Assembly (NCBI GenBank): GCA_965644315.1
Contig: CBFFRQ010000064.1
Location: 62,001-126,000, forward strand
From: Caecitellus pseudoparvulus
Taxonomy: Eukaryota > Bigyra: Bicosoecida
Length of the DNA: 64,000 nucleotides
Direction: 5' to 3'
Shown here: positions 10,764 through 23,312 of the stretch, in pieces
Layout: the number at the start of each line of letters is the position of its first letter
Position numbering within the stretch: the stretch's first letter is position 1
The notes under the pieces: generated by a model
What the model was told of the DNA's origin: nothing
The model's input: only the letters and a program-made list of their open reading frames with translations
The model's database searches: none
Position numbers and translations under genes: made by a program

Positions 10764-13700
10764 ATGCAGTACGCCAGTGTCGAGGATGAGGAAGGCGGCC
10801 AGGCAGCCGCCCCGCTCGCTGTTGCCGGCGGAATGCACCCCACTGAAAAGGTACGTAGCTGAAAACACCCAAATCTGTGTTATCCTTTGCACTGGCTTTC
10901 CCTTGCCGCAGTTTCGGGGCCTTTTAAAGCGGTTCCAGCAGCATTCAAAGTCCGCACATGACTTGCTGAGGCTGGCCCATACTGCCCGCAAATGGAGAGC
11001 TGTGCGTCCGCCCTGCCCGCACTTGAACCAATTCGTGATGAATTGCCCCCCCCTCGCTGCTCGTGCAGGGCGGCATTGCCTCGCAGCAGCTGGCGTGCGA
11101 TTGCTTGCTGCAGGCAGCATGTCTGGCCGAAGCAGACTCAGCTGCCGGCACGGCTGGAGCCCTTCGGGCATGCGCTGCATATGCGGCCTGCAGCAACCTG
11201 CTGCTGACACAAGGTGTATCTACTGCACCAGCTCAGGGGCTGCTGCACCCTGGAATGCCATCTGGCCCCGCAGCGCTGCGCCTGGCGCTGGCCGGCATCC
11301 TGCGCACGGCACAAGCTGGTTTGACTGCCCCAGGCACGCCACAAACACAGCGCCAGGAGCTGCAGAGTTTGGTTTCGTGTGCATCTGCGCACTGGGCGGC
11401 CTTGGGCAGCCCCTTGCTGCCTGCGCCCTCCACTGCACCCCCCACTACACCGGCAGCAAGCGCAGCATCGCCAGTTCAAGCTGCGTTGCCGCCCCCCCCC
11501 CCACAGCCCTCCAACACCCCTCGCCTGACCCGGCCACTGCCGCGCCCATCCTTGATCCTCAGCGTCCCTGCTGGACGTGCTGATGACGTACTGGCGGCAC
11601 TGGCGGGACAGGCAGCGGCAGCAGCTGCATTGATGTGGCGCACTGCGACGTCGGCGCAGCCCAGCCCCGAGGGACCACCTGCAAGCCTAGCTTGTAGCAT
11701 CCCGCCTGGCACATCCATACTGTCCTGTGTGGATGTGCAAGTGCGTGTGGTGGAAGGCGCCCAGCTGCCGGCGCTGCCCACCCCTGCCGAGAACACCGGT
11801 GTCACGGCAGACGCTGCAGTTCAGCAGCACTGCCTGGGCATGCCGCTCGCCGCCCCCACGCGCCACACCCTGTATTCTCTCTCGTTGCCGCCACACCCAT
11901 CATGCATGGCACGTGTGGCCGTGGGCCTGATGCAGCCTGAGCACGGTGGTCAGCCCCTTGCTCGGGCAATGGAGCTCAGTGGCGTGACCACAGGGCAAGT
12001 CATGCAAAGCTTGCAGAAGTGCGCTCCTAGTGCTGATGGTGATGCTCTGGCTCAAGCAGCCCCTGCAAGTTCTCTTGAGCGGCACTTGAGCAGCCGCTGG
12101 GGGTTCCCAGTGCAGAGGGCAGGGCATTCGCCGCAAAGCCAGCCAGGCCAGCCCCACGGTGCCTCTCAACCGACCGAACCCCAGGAAGACCACATTTCCG
12201 CCGCCTCTTCGCCGCGCTTCACACGAGATCTAGCAGTTGGAAGCCAGGAGCTGTCGCGCCCTCAGGCTGCGGCATTTGCTTGGCAGTTGCTCGGACAAGT
12301 CGGCATTCATCAAGCGCGCGGCAGGGACGCAGGCGCACCCACCCTCAAAGTACTGCTTGAAGGAGCTGCTGCCCTGCAGGCGGCAGGGTCCTTAGTGCCA
12401 GCATCAGAACCCACGCCCCTCTCAGCCGATCTGCTTGAGGGCTTCATCACCTCTGTCAACAAGCGTTCAGACAGCTTCCTGCTCGGCACCCCTACGCCCC
12501 TGCCTCGTCCGCCCCTCGCGTTCTTCGGCACAACCTCCAAACCAGCCCAGAGCAGGCAGCAGCGCCTTGAGGCAGCTCTGAGCGGCCTGTTGCTGGGCCA
12601 TGGCCTTGCAGCGGCGCGCTTTCGGGAGGCACTGCAGGCGCTCCCCCCACCGGCGACCCCCGCAGCCCTCCTGCACACTTGCCTCAAAGCAGACAGGCAC
12701 GCGGCGACAGGGAACAGGTTTGAGGGCCTCCCTGCAGTGCTTTCAGCTGGAGCACACGGTTTAATTCGGGCCGCATCGTCAGCCCTCCAGCAGGCAGGTG
12801 CGGCGCAAAGTCAAACCAGCCCAGATGCAGTGCAGGCGGCTCTGCTCAAGGCGTTCCCAGGCTGCGCTGAGAGGGCTATTACAGGTGCCACATTCGTCGT
12901 CATAAGGTGCCTTCTGCTGTACCAGTGGTGGTCCACCTTGGCCTCCGCGACGCAGGGCAACGTGCCGGCCGCCAGGCAAGCGCTGCGCCGCGCCATCAAC
13001 TCTGCCAGGGCGCTGGGCTCCCAAGAGCAGCACCCCGCAGCAGGACACGGCCTGTGGCTGAGTGAACCCCCAACCTTGCAGCAGTTGCTGGATGCTCTTG
13101 CACTTGCAGACACGCCACCTTCTCCCGATGTTGCCGTGGACTCCGTATTTGCTGCCAGCAGCCGAGCGACATTGCTGCTTAGCGCCGCCGCTAGCCAGGG
13201 GTTTGGCAGCACCACCCACCTCGGGGACACCCTGGCACACACATGCCCTCGTGCGCCATCTCCTGTGGCCTGTGCGCTGTCCATCCTGAAGGACGTGACG
13301 GGTGGCGTCAGCCCCTCACACAAGCCTCTGTCCGTTCTCGAAGCCTCGCTGGCCTCCGCAGCCAGGCCTGCTCCCAGCGCGAGCCTTCAGTTCCAAGAGG
13401 CCCTTCGGGCAAGCAAGACCCTTCCCTTCCTGCTGCGCAACGAGTGGCAAGCACTGCTTGCAGAGCAGGTTGCGGCGCACACGGCTGTGACGGCACACCA
13501 GCTGGCCGCGTCGCAATCTGCGCCCAGCGACACTTCCCCCACCCACCTCCCCATGCGCTTGGTCTTTCCACCCGTCGGACCACGCCTTGGCACCCGCTTT
13601 TGTGGACCTGCGTTTGCCTCTGCCCTGCGCGGCCTGCCGCCTTTGCCCGTCCAAACCCACGGCGAACAGCGCCCTGACGACATTCACGCGGACTGCCTGG

Positions 13701-16700
13701 GCTCCAATGCTGGCCCAGCCGCCAGCCATTGGGAGCCGTTTGTCGCAGCCATGTCTGCTGCATTCTCCCTGCAGCCGTCCTGGGGCTCCGCGCCTCCCCA
13801 TGCCGAGCCTGGCAGCACACACGAAGGAGCACGTGCTGAAGCCAGTGCCGGCATGTGGCTGCCTGCCATTCACAAACTGATCGCACGAAAGGCGTCTCCC
13901 GATCCCAGCGTCAAGGGCACTCATTCCTTGTCCTGCGCGGTTTCCGCAGGCACGCGGTTTGCAACGCTGAGCTCCGGTGCCCTGCCGTCCAAGACGAAGC
14001 TGCGCAAACAGGTCCAGGCCAGCCTGCTGGACGGGGGGGCGCCTGCCACCGTCTTTGCAGCAGGCGCCATGTCATTCTCTGCCCCTTCCATCCCCGCGTG
14101 TCGCTCCTCCCCCCTCCGTTTGCTGCAGCGCCTCGTCACGGTGGCTGGCAGCAGCGGCGTCAGCACTTGGCTGCAGAGCCTGGTGGGCTTGCTATCTGAC
14201 GCGATGCTGACTGCAGCTTTGCACCAACTTGATCAGTGCGAGTATGCTCTGCACATGTTTTCACGGCTCACACAGGGGGGTCGCATGCATGTTCTGTACG
14301 CGTCGTGCCTGCACGCTGTTCTACGGGACCTTGAGCCGTGGTTGCAGGACAGCGCTCAGCCGCATGTTTCACGGCTGTGCAGAGTCCTCGAGGCATCACC
14401 TTTACATGCTAGCGAGGACTCCACAATGCGTCTCTGCCTGTGTGACGCCTTCCTGGCCATGTCGGCCATCGGCACACTGATGCATTCTAGGGTTGCGATC
14501 GCACACTCCCTCGTGCACCACTTGGCAAGTGTCTCGGAGGTACACACTCCCGCAGCATGCCCACCCCCCCTGGTCCGTTTCGCGACATTCCTGTGCAAGT
14601 TACCACGCTTGCATGCGATGTGGGGGGCTGCTTTCCGCCGACAGAACATGTTTTCCCAGCCTTGCGGCTTCTGTGCAGCAAGTGTGCACGAGGCTGCAAG
14701 GCAGCAGGCGGCCGCCTCAGCTGCCGGAATCCTGAGTGGATTCAGCGAGGAAGCCCAAGCGGCCGCATCGCAGGAACTTGACCCGCTTCCTGGGCTCTTG
14801 AAAATCACAGCTGTCTTGCTCGACATGCCTGGCTGCTTGCCCCATGCGGCAACTGTGGCCTGCATTGCTCTCACCCTGGACCCGAGGGTCAGCCAAGAAG
14901 TCGCCCCCAGTGGGGAATGGGTCTTTGAGCTGCATCGGCTGAAACTTCACCCCGCTCTGAAGTCAGGCCCAGAAGGTGTCCTCGCCATGTCCACAGCCCA
15001 AATGGTGCTGCGCCGGGCAGAGCAGCTGCCAGGCGCCGCGCTGGGAACCATCGCAGGCCTCCTGGCCCAAGCTGTCGCCATTGGTGCCGCTGGAGTCGTG
15101 CACCGAAACGGAAGCACGCCCCAGCGCTGTGCCTCGTGGCTGCCCTTGCTTCAGCAGGCCTGGGAAGGCTGGCGTTCGGGTCCGCCCGCCCACGTGACAT
15201 CGCAGCCGATCAGCCTCCTCGGCCATGAGCACACCGGAGCACTCCTGCGCGACGCCCCTGTTTGGATGGCTGTCCATGAAAGGGGGGGGGACTTGGTCGT
15301 GCCTGATGCCCGCCGCTCTGCGCCTTCCCTAACCTTGCGGTATGGCGTACCGGAGTCTCACCCAGCCGCGGAGCTCGCTGACAAAGACGTGGCCACACTG
15401 CGCTTCGCAGCAGCAGCACTGAGCCTGGCAGGTGGGACGGCAGGTCATGATCAGCTACGCCTGCCCCAACGGCGAAGCAAGAAGAATGCCGACATGCACG
15501 ACCCCTCTCTGCAGCCGCTCTCAGCACCGCTGCCATGGGAGGTGCTGGGCGGCAAGGCGGGGCCACCGCCTGTGCTGCCCAGAAGTCGGCCAGTTGCCCG
15601 AGCACCCTTCGAGCATGTGGCGGCCAAGTCTGAGCTTGGGACTCGCCTGCGTGTCCTGCAGCCAGTGCCTGCCCTGGGTGAAGCCAAGACGCTTTCCGTG
15701 CCAGCCTTCAATGCTGTGGAGCTGGCGGTGACCGCTGCCTGCCACGTGGGCTGCCTGCAGGCTGCTTGCGACTCCATGGTCGGCTGGATTTCCAACCTTG
15801 ATCAACGTGCTGTCGTGGTGAGGGCGTTTCGGGAGGTGTCCCAAGCCATCGCCGTGCTGTACGCTGCACAGGGGCGTTTGGTGAAGCAGTCTGGGTGGAT
15901 GATGGCGACTCTGCGCCTGGCCCAGGGTGAGCCGGTCAGTCCCGAGAGGGGGCTTGTCTTTGCTGTGCTAAGTGCCGAGCACCGGCACAGCATCGTCTTG
16001 TCCAATGCCCAAGCAGCTGTGATGCAGTCGCTTGTCGACGTGCCGCAGGCAGCCAGCGGCAGCGGCCTCCACTTCCCTGGCAGTCTACCGGGAAGCGGCC
16101 TCCATGCCAGCGGCCCCAGCGGCCACAGCATGGCTGCCGTTCTGTCTGCACTGGCCTCTGCTCTGTACTGCAGGTGCCTAATGGTGGCAGGAGCCCCGGC
16201 CCACGTGCGTGCGTCCCAGCTGGCCACCCTGGCACACCACGTTGCCGAGTGCGGCTTCGGTGGGGTGTCTGTGGGGGGCCACAGCGCAGCAAGGGCACTG
16301 TTGAGTGCTTGTCAGCCAGCGCTTTCCCTGAACAACCAAGCCCTGCTTGCTGGCCCGCCACAGTTTAACTTTTCCGCCGCACTCTGGCCCCTTCTCTGCC
16401 GCAACGCGCCGGCGCCCCCAGAGTGGTCCCAGGCTGCCCTGGTGCTCGGACACCTCTTGTTTGCTGCGCTCATGAGCACATCCCTGGAGGACCTGCCCTT
16501 TGCTGTCATGCTGCCTTTCTTCTCCAGTTTTGGTGTGCCGGCACAGCACCCCTTGGCCAGCGAGCAGGGCGCTGGTGAGGAGCTCAAGCGCCTCCAGCTC
16601 AGCGCGGACCGCGAGGCAGGCAAGCAGCGTGACTGCGGGGTGCGCAACACGCTGCTCGCTGGTCTCCCCGTGCAAACCCTGCTGTCTCTTTCCACTGCGC

Positions 16701-19700
16701 ACATTTGCATGTTGGTGCTGGCGCGCATTCCCCCAGCAGAGCTGGGCGCGGTCAACTTCAGCCTGCTGGCGCAGGGTGCGGCTGCACTGGGCCAAGCGTG
16801 GGCCTACCTGGCTGTCCTGGGCACACAGGACCACCTTGCTGCGACAGCAAGCCTGTGGCTCCCAGCCATCTGCCCGAGCCCAATCGTTTCAGCCGCCAAC
16901 CCCGCAGGCGAACCCACTTCCACTAACGCCATGCTGGTGTCTCCCAGCATTGCCCCCTGGTTCAGGCCACATGCAACGCCCATCGCGCAACTTACCAGCA
17001 AGTGCTGGTCCATCCCAGCCCTTGCACCACGCCTGGCGCAGTCAGACCCCGCCTCGCAGTCGCAGACGTGCCCCCCCAACGGATTCGTGCCAGCCAGCTC
17101 CCACGCAATCAGTGACTTGGCAGCACAGGTGGCAGCACTTGCCGCCCACATTTCTACGGTAGCAGATGCTTCCCTTGCTAGCCGTCGAGCCGGGGAGTTC
17201 GTGAAGCTGTCCACCGGCCGTCTCTGTGCCGAGCACGCCGCCACAGGTGGGCCCACGCTTGCCCATATTCGGCACGCCGGGCAGGTGAATGACTTGCCCC
17301 CTGCCACCCCCCTTGCTGAGGGTGAGTGGAGCTTGCAGTTGCATCAGCAGGCCATGTGGAGCGCGGGGAAAAAGGGGGTACGTGCGGTTCTGGCGCAAGG
17401 CGTCTGTGGCGCGTCAGCGGACCCCGTGCCGGGGCTGACTGCACATGCTCTTTGGGCAGCCGCGTCAGGGTGTGGCCAGTGGGGCACCAGCCAAGAGAGT
17501 GGCAGCATTCCACCCCACCTGAACCCTGCCTTGCACCCCGATGTGCCCTTTCTCGGCGTGGGGGATGTGTGGCCAGAGCCTGCGGCTGTGGCGGTGTATT
17601 CCGAAACCATGCCAGCTGCCCATGCCAAAGCCATTGCCAGTCTTCCATTGACGAGTGCCACTGCTTTCGTCCATGGGACGTCTCAGCCAGTGGGCAAGGT
17701 GCGCCCTTCCAGCCGCGTGGATGCAGTGCTGCCGTACCAGCACCAGTGGTGCCGACTCGTGTTCACGCCGGCGCGGTCGGCAGCGCAGGCGGCCTTGGTC
17801 GGGCACGCAAGCCAGCTGGAAAAAATTGCTGGCACACCGTGTTCCAGCGATGCACACGCGGCAGCGGCAGCGCTGTACCACACACTGCACATCCTGTCCG
17901 CCGCTCGCGAGGTGCTGTGCTTGTACGTGGAGCCTGACCGAACCGCTCAAGGCGGCGAAACGGTGCCCTTTCCAGCCTTGGACGGCGGAGTGCACCAGCG
18001 GCAGGCGAGCCTGGCCCCGACTGAGGAGCTTCAGAGCTTCCTTTTCAGTGTTGGCGCTCAGGCAGTGTCTCCTTCTTCGAATCCCTCCCTGGAGCAGCTG
18101 CAGGAAACGGCCCTGGTGGCTCCCAGTGCAACCCAGCAGGGGGGACAATCCCCGAGCTTCATGCAGACTTGGGCTGAACTCCCATCCCTCATCGTGCACA
18201 TGGGGCTGTCAGAGGCCGCTGAGTTCGTCGCGGCCCTGGCAGCACGCCACACGCCTAGTTCAGACTTGCCTGCAGCACTCGCTGGGCTGATGGAAGGGGA
18301 CATCGTGGGTCTGCCCACCCACGATGGCGACGGCATCACAGCACTTCGCGTGGGCCCTGATGCAGAAGGAAAGCTTGCGTGCACTGTCGTTCCGCATGGT
18401 GCTGATGCTGCCAGCACCTTGATCCAGCGGTCTGGTGCAGAGATTGCACCTGATGAGATCCTTGCCCTGCCATGGCCGCTGGCAGATGAAACCACCTCTG
18501 ACTTTGCTGCCGATGCCGTGCGAGTCTTGGCAGAGCAGTTGGAGCAAGCAGTGCAGCGCTTGCGTGGGGCCAAGGCTGCAGTCACCAATGCTCAGGCAGC
18601 CCTGGACGCAGCGAGGGCCGAGGAACAAACCATCAGGGAAACTGGGGCAGCGTTAACACCAGTTGGGAGTGCAGTCGACGCCGCACCTGCTGCAGAACCG
18701 CTCTCCTCGCCTGTCAGCGTGGAAGACAACGCGCCCGACTCGCAGCCGGCCCTGCTGGTGACTCAAGGTAGCGAATCTGCAGCTGACACGCCAGCAGCCA
18801 GTCAGCGTGACACCACACCTGCTGACACTGACTCTGCGCGGAAGGCAGCCCTGCAGAGCGCCGCCAACGCAGTCAGCAAGGCCGAGACAGCTGCAACACA
18901 CGCATCCCGCGAGCTCCTGGCCTGTGAGGTGCACGCCATGTACCTGCGTGGTGCTGCCCAGGCGCTGCAACGCTGGGATGCTGAGGGGCAGCTGCAGAGG
19001 TCCATGCATCGCCTGCTGCGCGCGAGCCTGGAGCCGCACAAGAACCAACCAGCCACCCTCACCTTGCATGTGCGATCGCTGGACTATCTCAGAGAGCTGC
19101 ACCGGGTGACTTCTGACCGAGCCATTTCTCTGTGGATGCAAGACAGCACTCGTGCAGTCATCACTGGCACACCGGCTTCCGCCGCTCCGAACCAGGAGCA
19201 GCAAGCACGTGTCATGGCCTCACTCGGCCTGCTTGGCCTCGGCGAAGCTGCCGCGAGAATGCTGTGGAAGCACCTCTTGTCGCAGGGCTCGGCCGCCGCC
19301 GCACTGCAAGGCAGCCTCGCGAGCCACGTCGCAGCCACGGCACATGCTTTGGCCAAGGACGCCGCTGTGTCCCCTGCATCCCATCGAGGGGCGCTGCCGT
19401 GCGATGCCCCTTTGCAGGCGCCCTGTGCGCCCATGCGCTGGGGCAACGTGGGCTCTGGCTGCGGGCTGGGCTTCGTGCCTCAGCGGGGGGCGGTCCTGCA
19501 CCAGACCGTGCTCCTCCCTCGCTGGCTGCGACGCCTGTCTCTGACTGTGGCCTGTATCCGCATGTGTGCAGTGCTGGTGGGGCACGGGGGGGTGGTGCCT
19601 GTTCAGCAGGACGGGCCCACTGCACGAGCTGTGCAGGCAGGCACAGAAGTGCTCACTCTGGCCGCGGCTGCCATAACTGGCGACTTCGCCCCCGAGAGGC

Positions 19701-22024
19701 TGGATGCGACAGTGCAGGCCACTGCGTCTCTGTGCAGCTCGGTGCTCGCGACGCCAGGGGGTGTTTGGCACGCGTCGCTGTCCATGCACCAAGACACGTG
19801 GCACGTGACGCAGCTGCTGGCTCGAGCCTGCCGGCAGCTGGCGGTGCTGCTCACCGGTACCGCTGTCATCCCCGCCCTGCGCGACAAGCAGCAGCACTTT
19901 GGCAGCCTCGTTCCAGCACTGCATGGCTGCAGCGTGCGCGGCATGGCCAGGGCGGCACAGCTGTGTGCGGCCGCCTTCCATCGCCGTGGGGGGCGGGGGG
20001 CTCACGTACCACACCTGGAACCTGTGCGGTGTGGCTGGCCCAGTCACCTGGTGCGCCTGCCGCCGCTGCCGCCTGCCTCTGCGCCTTTGCGGCAGAAAGA
20101 AGCACTGTTGCCAAGCCTGTACAAAGCCCTGGCAGCTGTGAACAAGCTGGCGCTGGCTGCTGATGAGCTCCTGCAGGGGGCGACAGGGGTCCAGCAAGAT
20201 GTGCTGCGGGCCCTGTCGGAGTGCGAGACCAGCGTCTTGCAACTGCCCCAGCGCACACTGACAGCTGGCAGCGCCACCCCCCGCAGTGACTGCACGAGCC
20301 GCACTCCGGGCTTGTGGGCGTGGGCCCTGACTGGAGCAGGGCAGCCCCTTATCGCCACCGACTCGCCCACAGACACCTCTGTGCTGCTAGGCCCCTGCAC
20401 CAGTCTGTCCTGGACGACAACTGACGGCTCCACCACGGCGGTGTCCGTCGTGCCTGTGCTGTTCACCAAGCCGTTCCGGGCCTGTCGTGCTGTGCCCGTG
20501 TCAGTGCTGCTGTCTGGCACCAGTGTGTGGCAGGATTGGAGCCCACCCGCCGCGCTCTCAGATCTCGTCATCTCTCACTTCGACGCTGACAGAGCCCAAG
20601 CCAGCTCAACTGCAGCTGGCGAAAGCGATGCGGCGCACCTGCTGGAAGACCTCTCTGGCGCACTCTCGCTGCCGAAAGGGGCTTGGGGGGTGCTGGAGGT
20701 GCAGCTTCGCCTGCTGGCGGTGCACTACATGTGCGTCGCCGGCTTCACGGCGCTGCTGAGGTGTGCGCCGCACATGTTCGGAGCTCGGCGACGCCTGGCA
20801 GACACCCAGCAACGCCTGCCTGCCTTGCATCGCGCCTTGCACACGACGTTTCTTGACCTGCGGTCCCTGGCTGGCCAGCCCACACGCCTGGAACGGTGGC
20901 AGCCCACGCCACAGGCGACGCCTGCGACTGCCCCGGCTGGCGGAAGCAAGCGGTCTGCGTCTCGTGGCGCAAAGCGCGCGCCTGCACCAAAGCGCCGGCG
21001 CTCTTCACGCGTGGCGGGAAGTGCGTCGAGCGCTGTGACGGCCACTTCTGCGGAGACAGAGTCTGACTCCGAGTCAAAGGCCGCCCCCATCTCCCCGAGC
21101 AGCCTGCCGCTGAAACACCCACCCCGTCCCAGACTCGAAATCGTCGCACCACCCTCGACCAGCCAGGACACAGCTGTTGCCACACCGGCAAGCCACGAAG
21201 CAGTCGGCTGCACGGTCGGCGCGGCGGCTGCCTTCCGAACACTTCAGTATCCCTTTGCAGACAACAAGAAGATCGCCCAGCACCAGCTGGTGGCCGTGTG
21301 GCAAGAAGTCCCGGTCGCCATGCCACCGGACCTCGGTCTACTCAAGGCTGTCGCGGTGAGTGCCGCGCAGGCGCATGCAGGTGCCGGTGGTGCCGCCCAC
21401 CCAGCCCAACACCGCTTGCCCAACTGTGTGGAAGGGTTGTCCAGGGGCATGCAGCCGTACCAGCGCCAGCGGTACAGGGCCCTGCACTTCATGCTGGATG
21501 CCGCCAGTGCGGTCTTCCGGCAGAGGGATGGGTCCTCTCCTGCTGCGCAGCGGGGCCCGTGCCAAGCAGCTGTGGACACCCTGCAGCGCCTGGGCTCCTG
21601 GCTTCTCCAGCCTGAGGAGGGCGCAACGGCCTTCACCATCACTGCAGCTGTGCGCATCATCACGCTCACGTGTGAGCTGGTGGCTCCGGCCGCCTCACAC
21701 ATGGCCTGGCCGGCCCACGAGACCTCCCTCCCGCAAGTCAGCATTCCCAGAGGCTTCATCCACCTTGGCCGCCTGTGGCAGACGACTGAGCAGCTGGCGC
21801 AGCGGGAGTGGCTGGTCGGGCCATACTCGACGTCCCTGCACTCCCGCAACCCAATCCTGTGTGCGTCCTTGCAGAAGTTCGTGGCCAACTGCGCTGCCCA
21901 CGCACCCGAGCTTGACGACGGGAGCACAGACAGTGACTCGGATGCCGAGGTGGGCCTCGCTCTGCCACAAGTGGGGGGAGCATCAGCCCCAGGAGACCGA
22001 CGTGGCAGCGGCGAGGTGCCCTAA
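10764..22024 (+). CDS. Giant protein of about 3,710 residues, family not recognised
   Basis: Exons 10764-10850, 10912-11001 and 11069-22024, all phase 0; the last exon is a single open frame of 10.9 kb. The N terminus is acidic, then a helical stretch conserved-looking in character (FRGLLKRFQQHSKSAHDLLR and LARKWR-type residues) runs across two introns. Most of the protein is Ala/Leu/Gln/His/Ser-rich and predicted by eye to be helical, interrupted by Pro-rich linkers. Around residues 2,460-2,680 (near 18.3-19.1 kb) a small beta-like segment (GDIVGLPTHDGDG) precedes a coiled coil (LAEQLEQAVQRLRGAKAA). Near 20.9-21.1 kb a basic cluster (KRAPAPKRRRSSRV) looks like a nuclear signal, followed by an acidic Ser tract; another acidic Ser/Asp tract (DDGSTDSDSDAE) ends the protein. 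A large scaffold is plausible; I do not recognise a family and assign no function. Confidence 0.72.
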
Positions 22025-22077
22025 GCAATGCATGAGCACGCTGATCCGCAGTGCATTCCGGCGCCTGGCCTGCCAGC

Positions 22078-23072
22078 CTAGTCCTCCTCAGCAATGGCTG
22101 TCAGGTGTGCCTCCACCTCCTCCTCGCCCAGCAGCTTGAAGGGCTCCTCTGCAGTGGCCACAGCCACCTCCAGGTCACTGGCCTTGTAGTCGGTCCCATG
22201 CACGCTCTGAATGCACAGCAGCGCCCTGCGCAGCGCCGCCGTGACGTCAGCAGGGGCTCCCTTCTTCGCCTCCTTCTCAAGCCAGCTGGTGGCCTCAGCC
22301 GTCTTCGGGCCGGCGGCACACGCCTTGTACCCCGTCTTGACGCCAGCAGGGTCACAGAGGTACAGCTGCGGGCCAGCCTCGTCGTCCACGCCCCCCAGAA
22401 TCATGTAGGAAGCCAGTGTGCGCTTGGCGCTGTACTGTGTGTACACCTGGCTGTCGTCAGCGATCTTGGTGGCCAGGTACGAGACTGGGATGGGGTAGCC
22501 GTTGTCATACTCGAACTCTGCTGCGATCTGGCGTGCCTTCTGCGCCCAAGCCCGGCTGTCGGCTGCAGATGGCAGGTGGGTCTGGTGAAGAGAGAGCTGG
22601 CAGTGACGCTCGCCGCTGTCCCACTCACGAGCAATGCCGGTGAAAACGCTACCGATCTTGGGGGTAAGAGCATACATGTTGCTGACACTGCTGGCATCCA
22701 CCAGCTTGTCCTGTGGGAGTGGTGCACGGCGGGGCGAGTGAGCAGCGCGTGGAGGCAGCAAGGCAAGCTCGGCGTGGCGTTTTGCACTGGCGTTTCGTCA
22801 GCCTTGCCCTGTCAGCACCTGCGGCAGGCACGCACCTGAACCTTCTTCTGCGTCACAAACACCACACAGTCCTCCCCTCGCACTCCGATGCTGGTGTAGC
22901 CCGGGATGTCTGCCGCCTTCAACGCATACTCTGCGAACAGCCGCGGGCACAGTGCAGGCGTGGCGTGCTCAGGCACCACCCCTGCTCAGGGCACACACCG
23001 ATCTGGTACAGACTGCCCTCGGGTGAGAACACCGTCATGTTCCGGTCGTATCCTGACGCTGAGCCAGCCATG
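22078..23072 (-). CDS. PSMA6: 20S proteasome subunit alpha type-6 (alpha-1)
   Basis: Structural alpha subunit of the 20S core; its N terminus helps gate the channel. Exons 22999-23072, 22836-22930, 22629-22710 and 22078-22562 give 244 residues if one base in exon 1 is skipped. Conserved features are GYDR and FSPEGSLYQIEYA at the N terminus, SIGVRGEDCVVFVTQKKV, DKLVD, YGYPIP-type DNGYPIPVSYLATKIAD, SQVYTQ and the C-terminal EEVEAHLTAIAEED. Length and end match the family. Anomaly: after TACGACCGG the sequence has AAACATG where AACATG is needed, so the conserved halves of exon 1 lie in different frames (about 23039-23042). Either a one-base sequence error, a real mutation or frameshifting explains it. 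It converges on the giant gene (53 bp). Confidence 0.92.
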
Positions 23073-23312
23073 GTGTGTCTTGCTCAGGGGATCGAGGCAG
23101 CCACACTGCGCGTGGCGGAGTGCGGCACTGGCGTGGAGCAGGCGCTGGAGCTGCGCTGCTGCACGTGCTGTGCTGCCGAACGAGCTGCTGACAGGGGGCT
23201 CACAGACTTGCAGTGCGCTGGAGCAACATGCATGAATTGAAATTGACCTCTGCCAGATGTTGCCAGGCAGGTCAGCAACTGCACTCGCGAACACGCCACC
23301 ACCCAGCTTGCG

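Noticed and set aside
11063-11068. Start of the giant protein at 11063
   Set aside because: That position is a GTG inside an intron acceptor; the ATG at 10764 with two in-phase introns is preferred.
18068-18082. TCGAATCC string resembling a tRNA T-arm
   Set aside because: Isolated match within the giant open frame; no acceptor or anticodon stem is found.
23072-23294. Minus-strand frame reading through the start of PSMA6 without the shift
   Set aside because: It continues from the upstream region into PSMA6 exon 1 but loses the conserved proteasome sequence after GYDR, so it is not an alternative gene.
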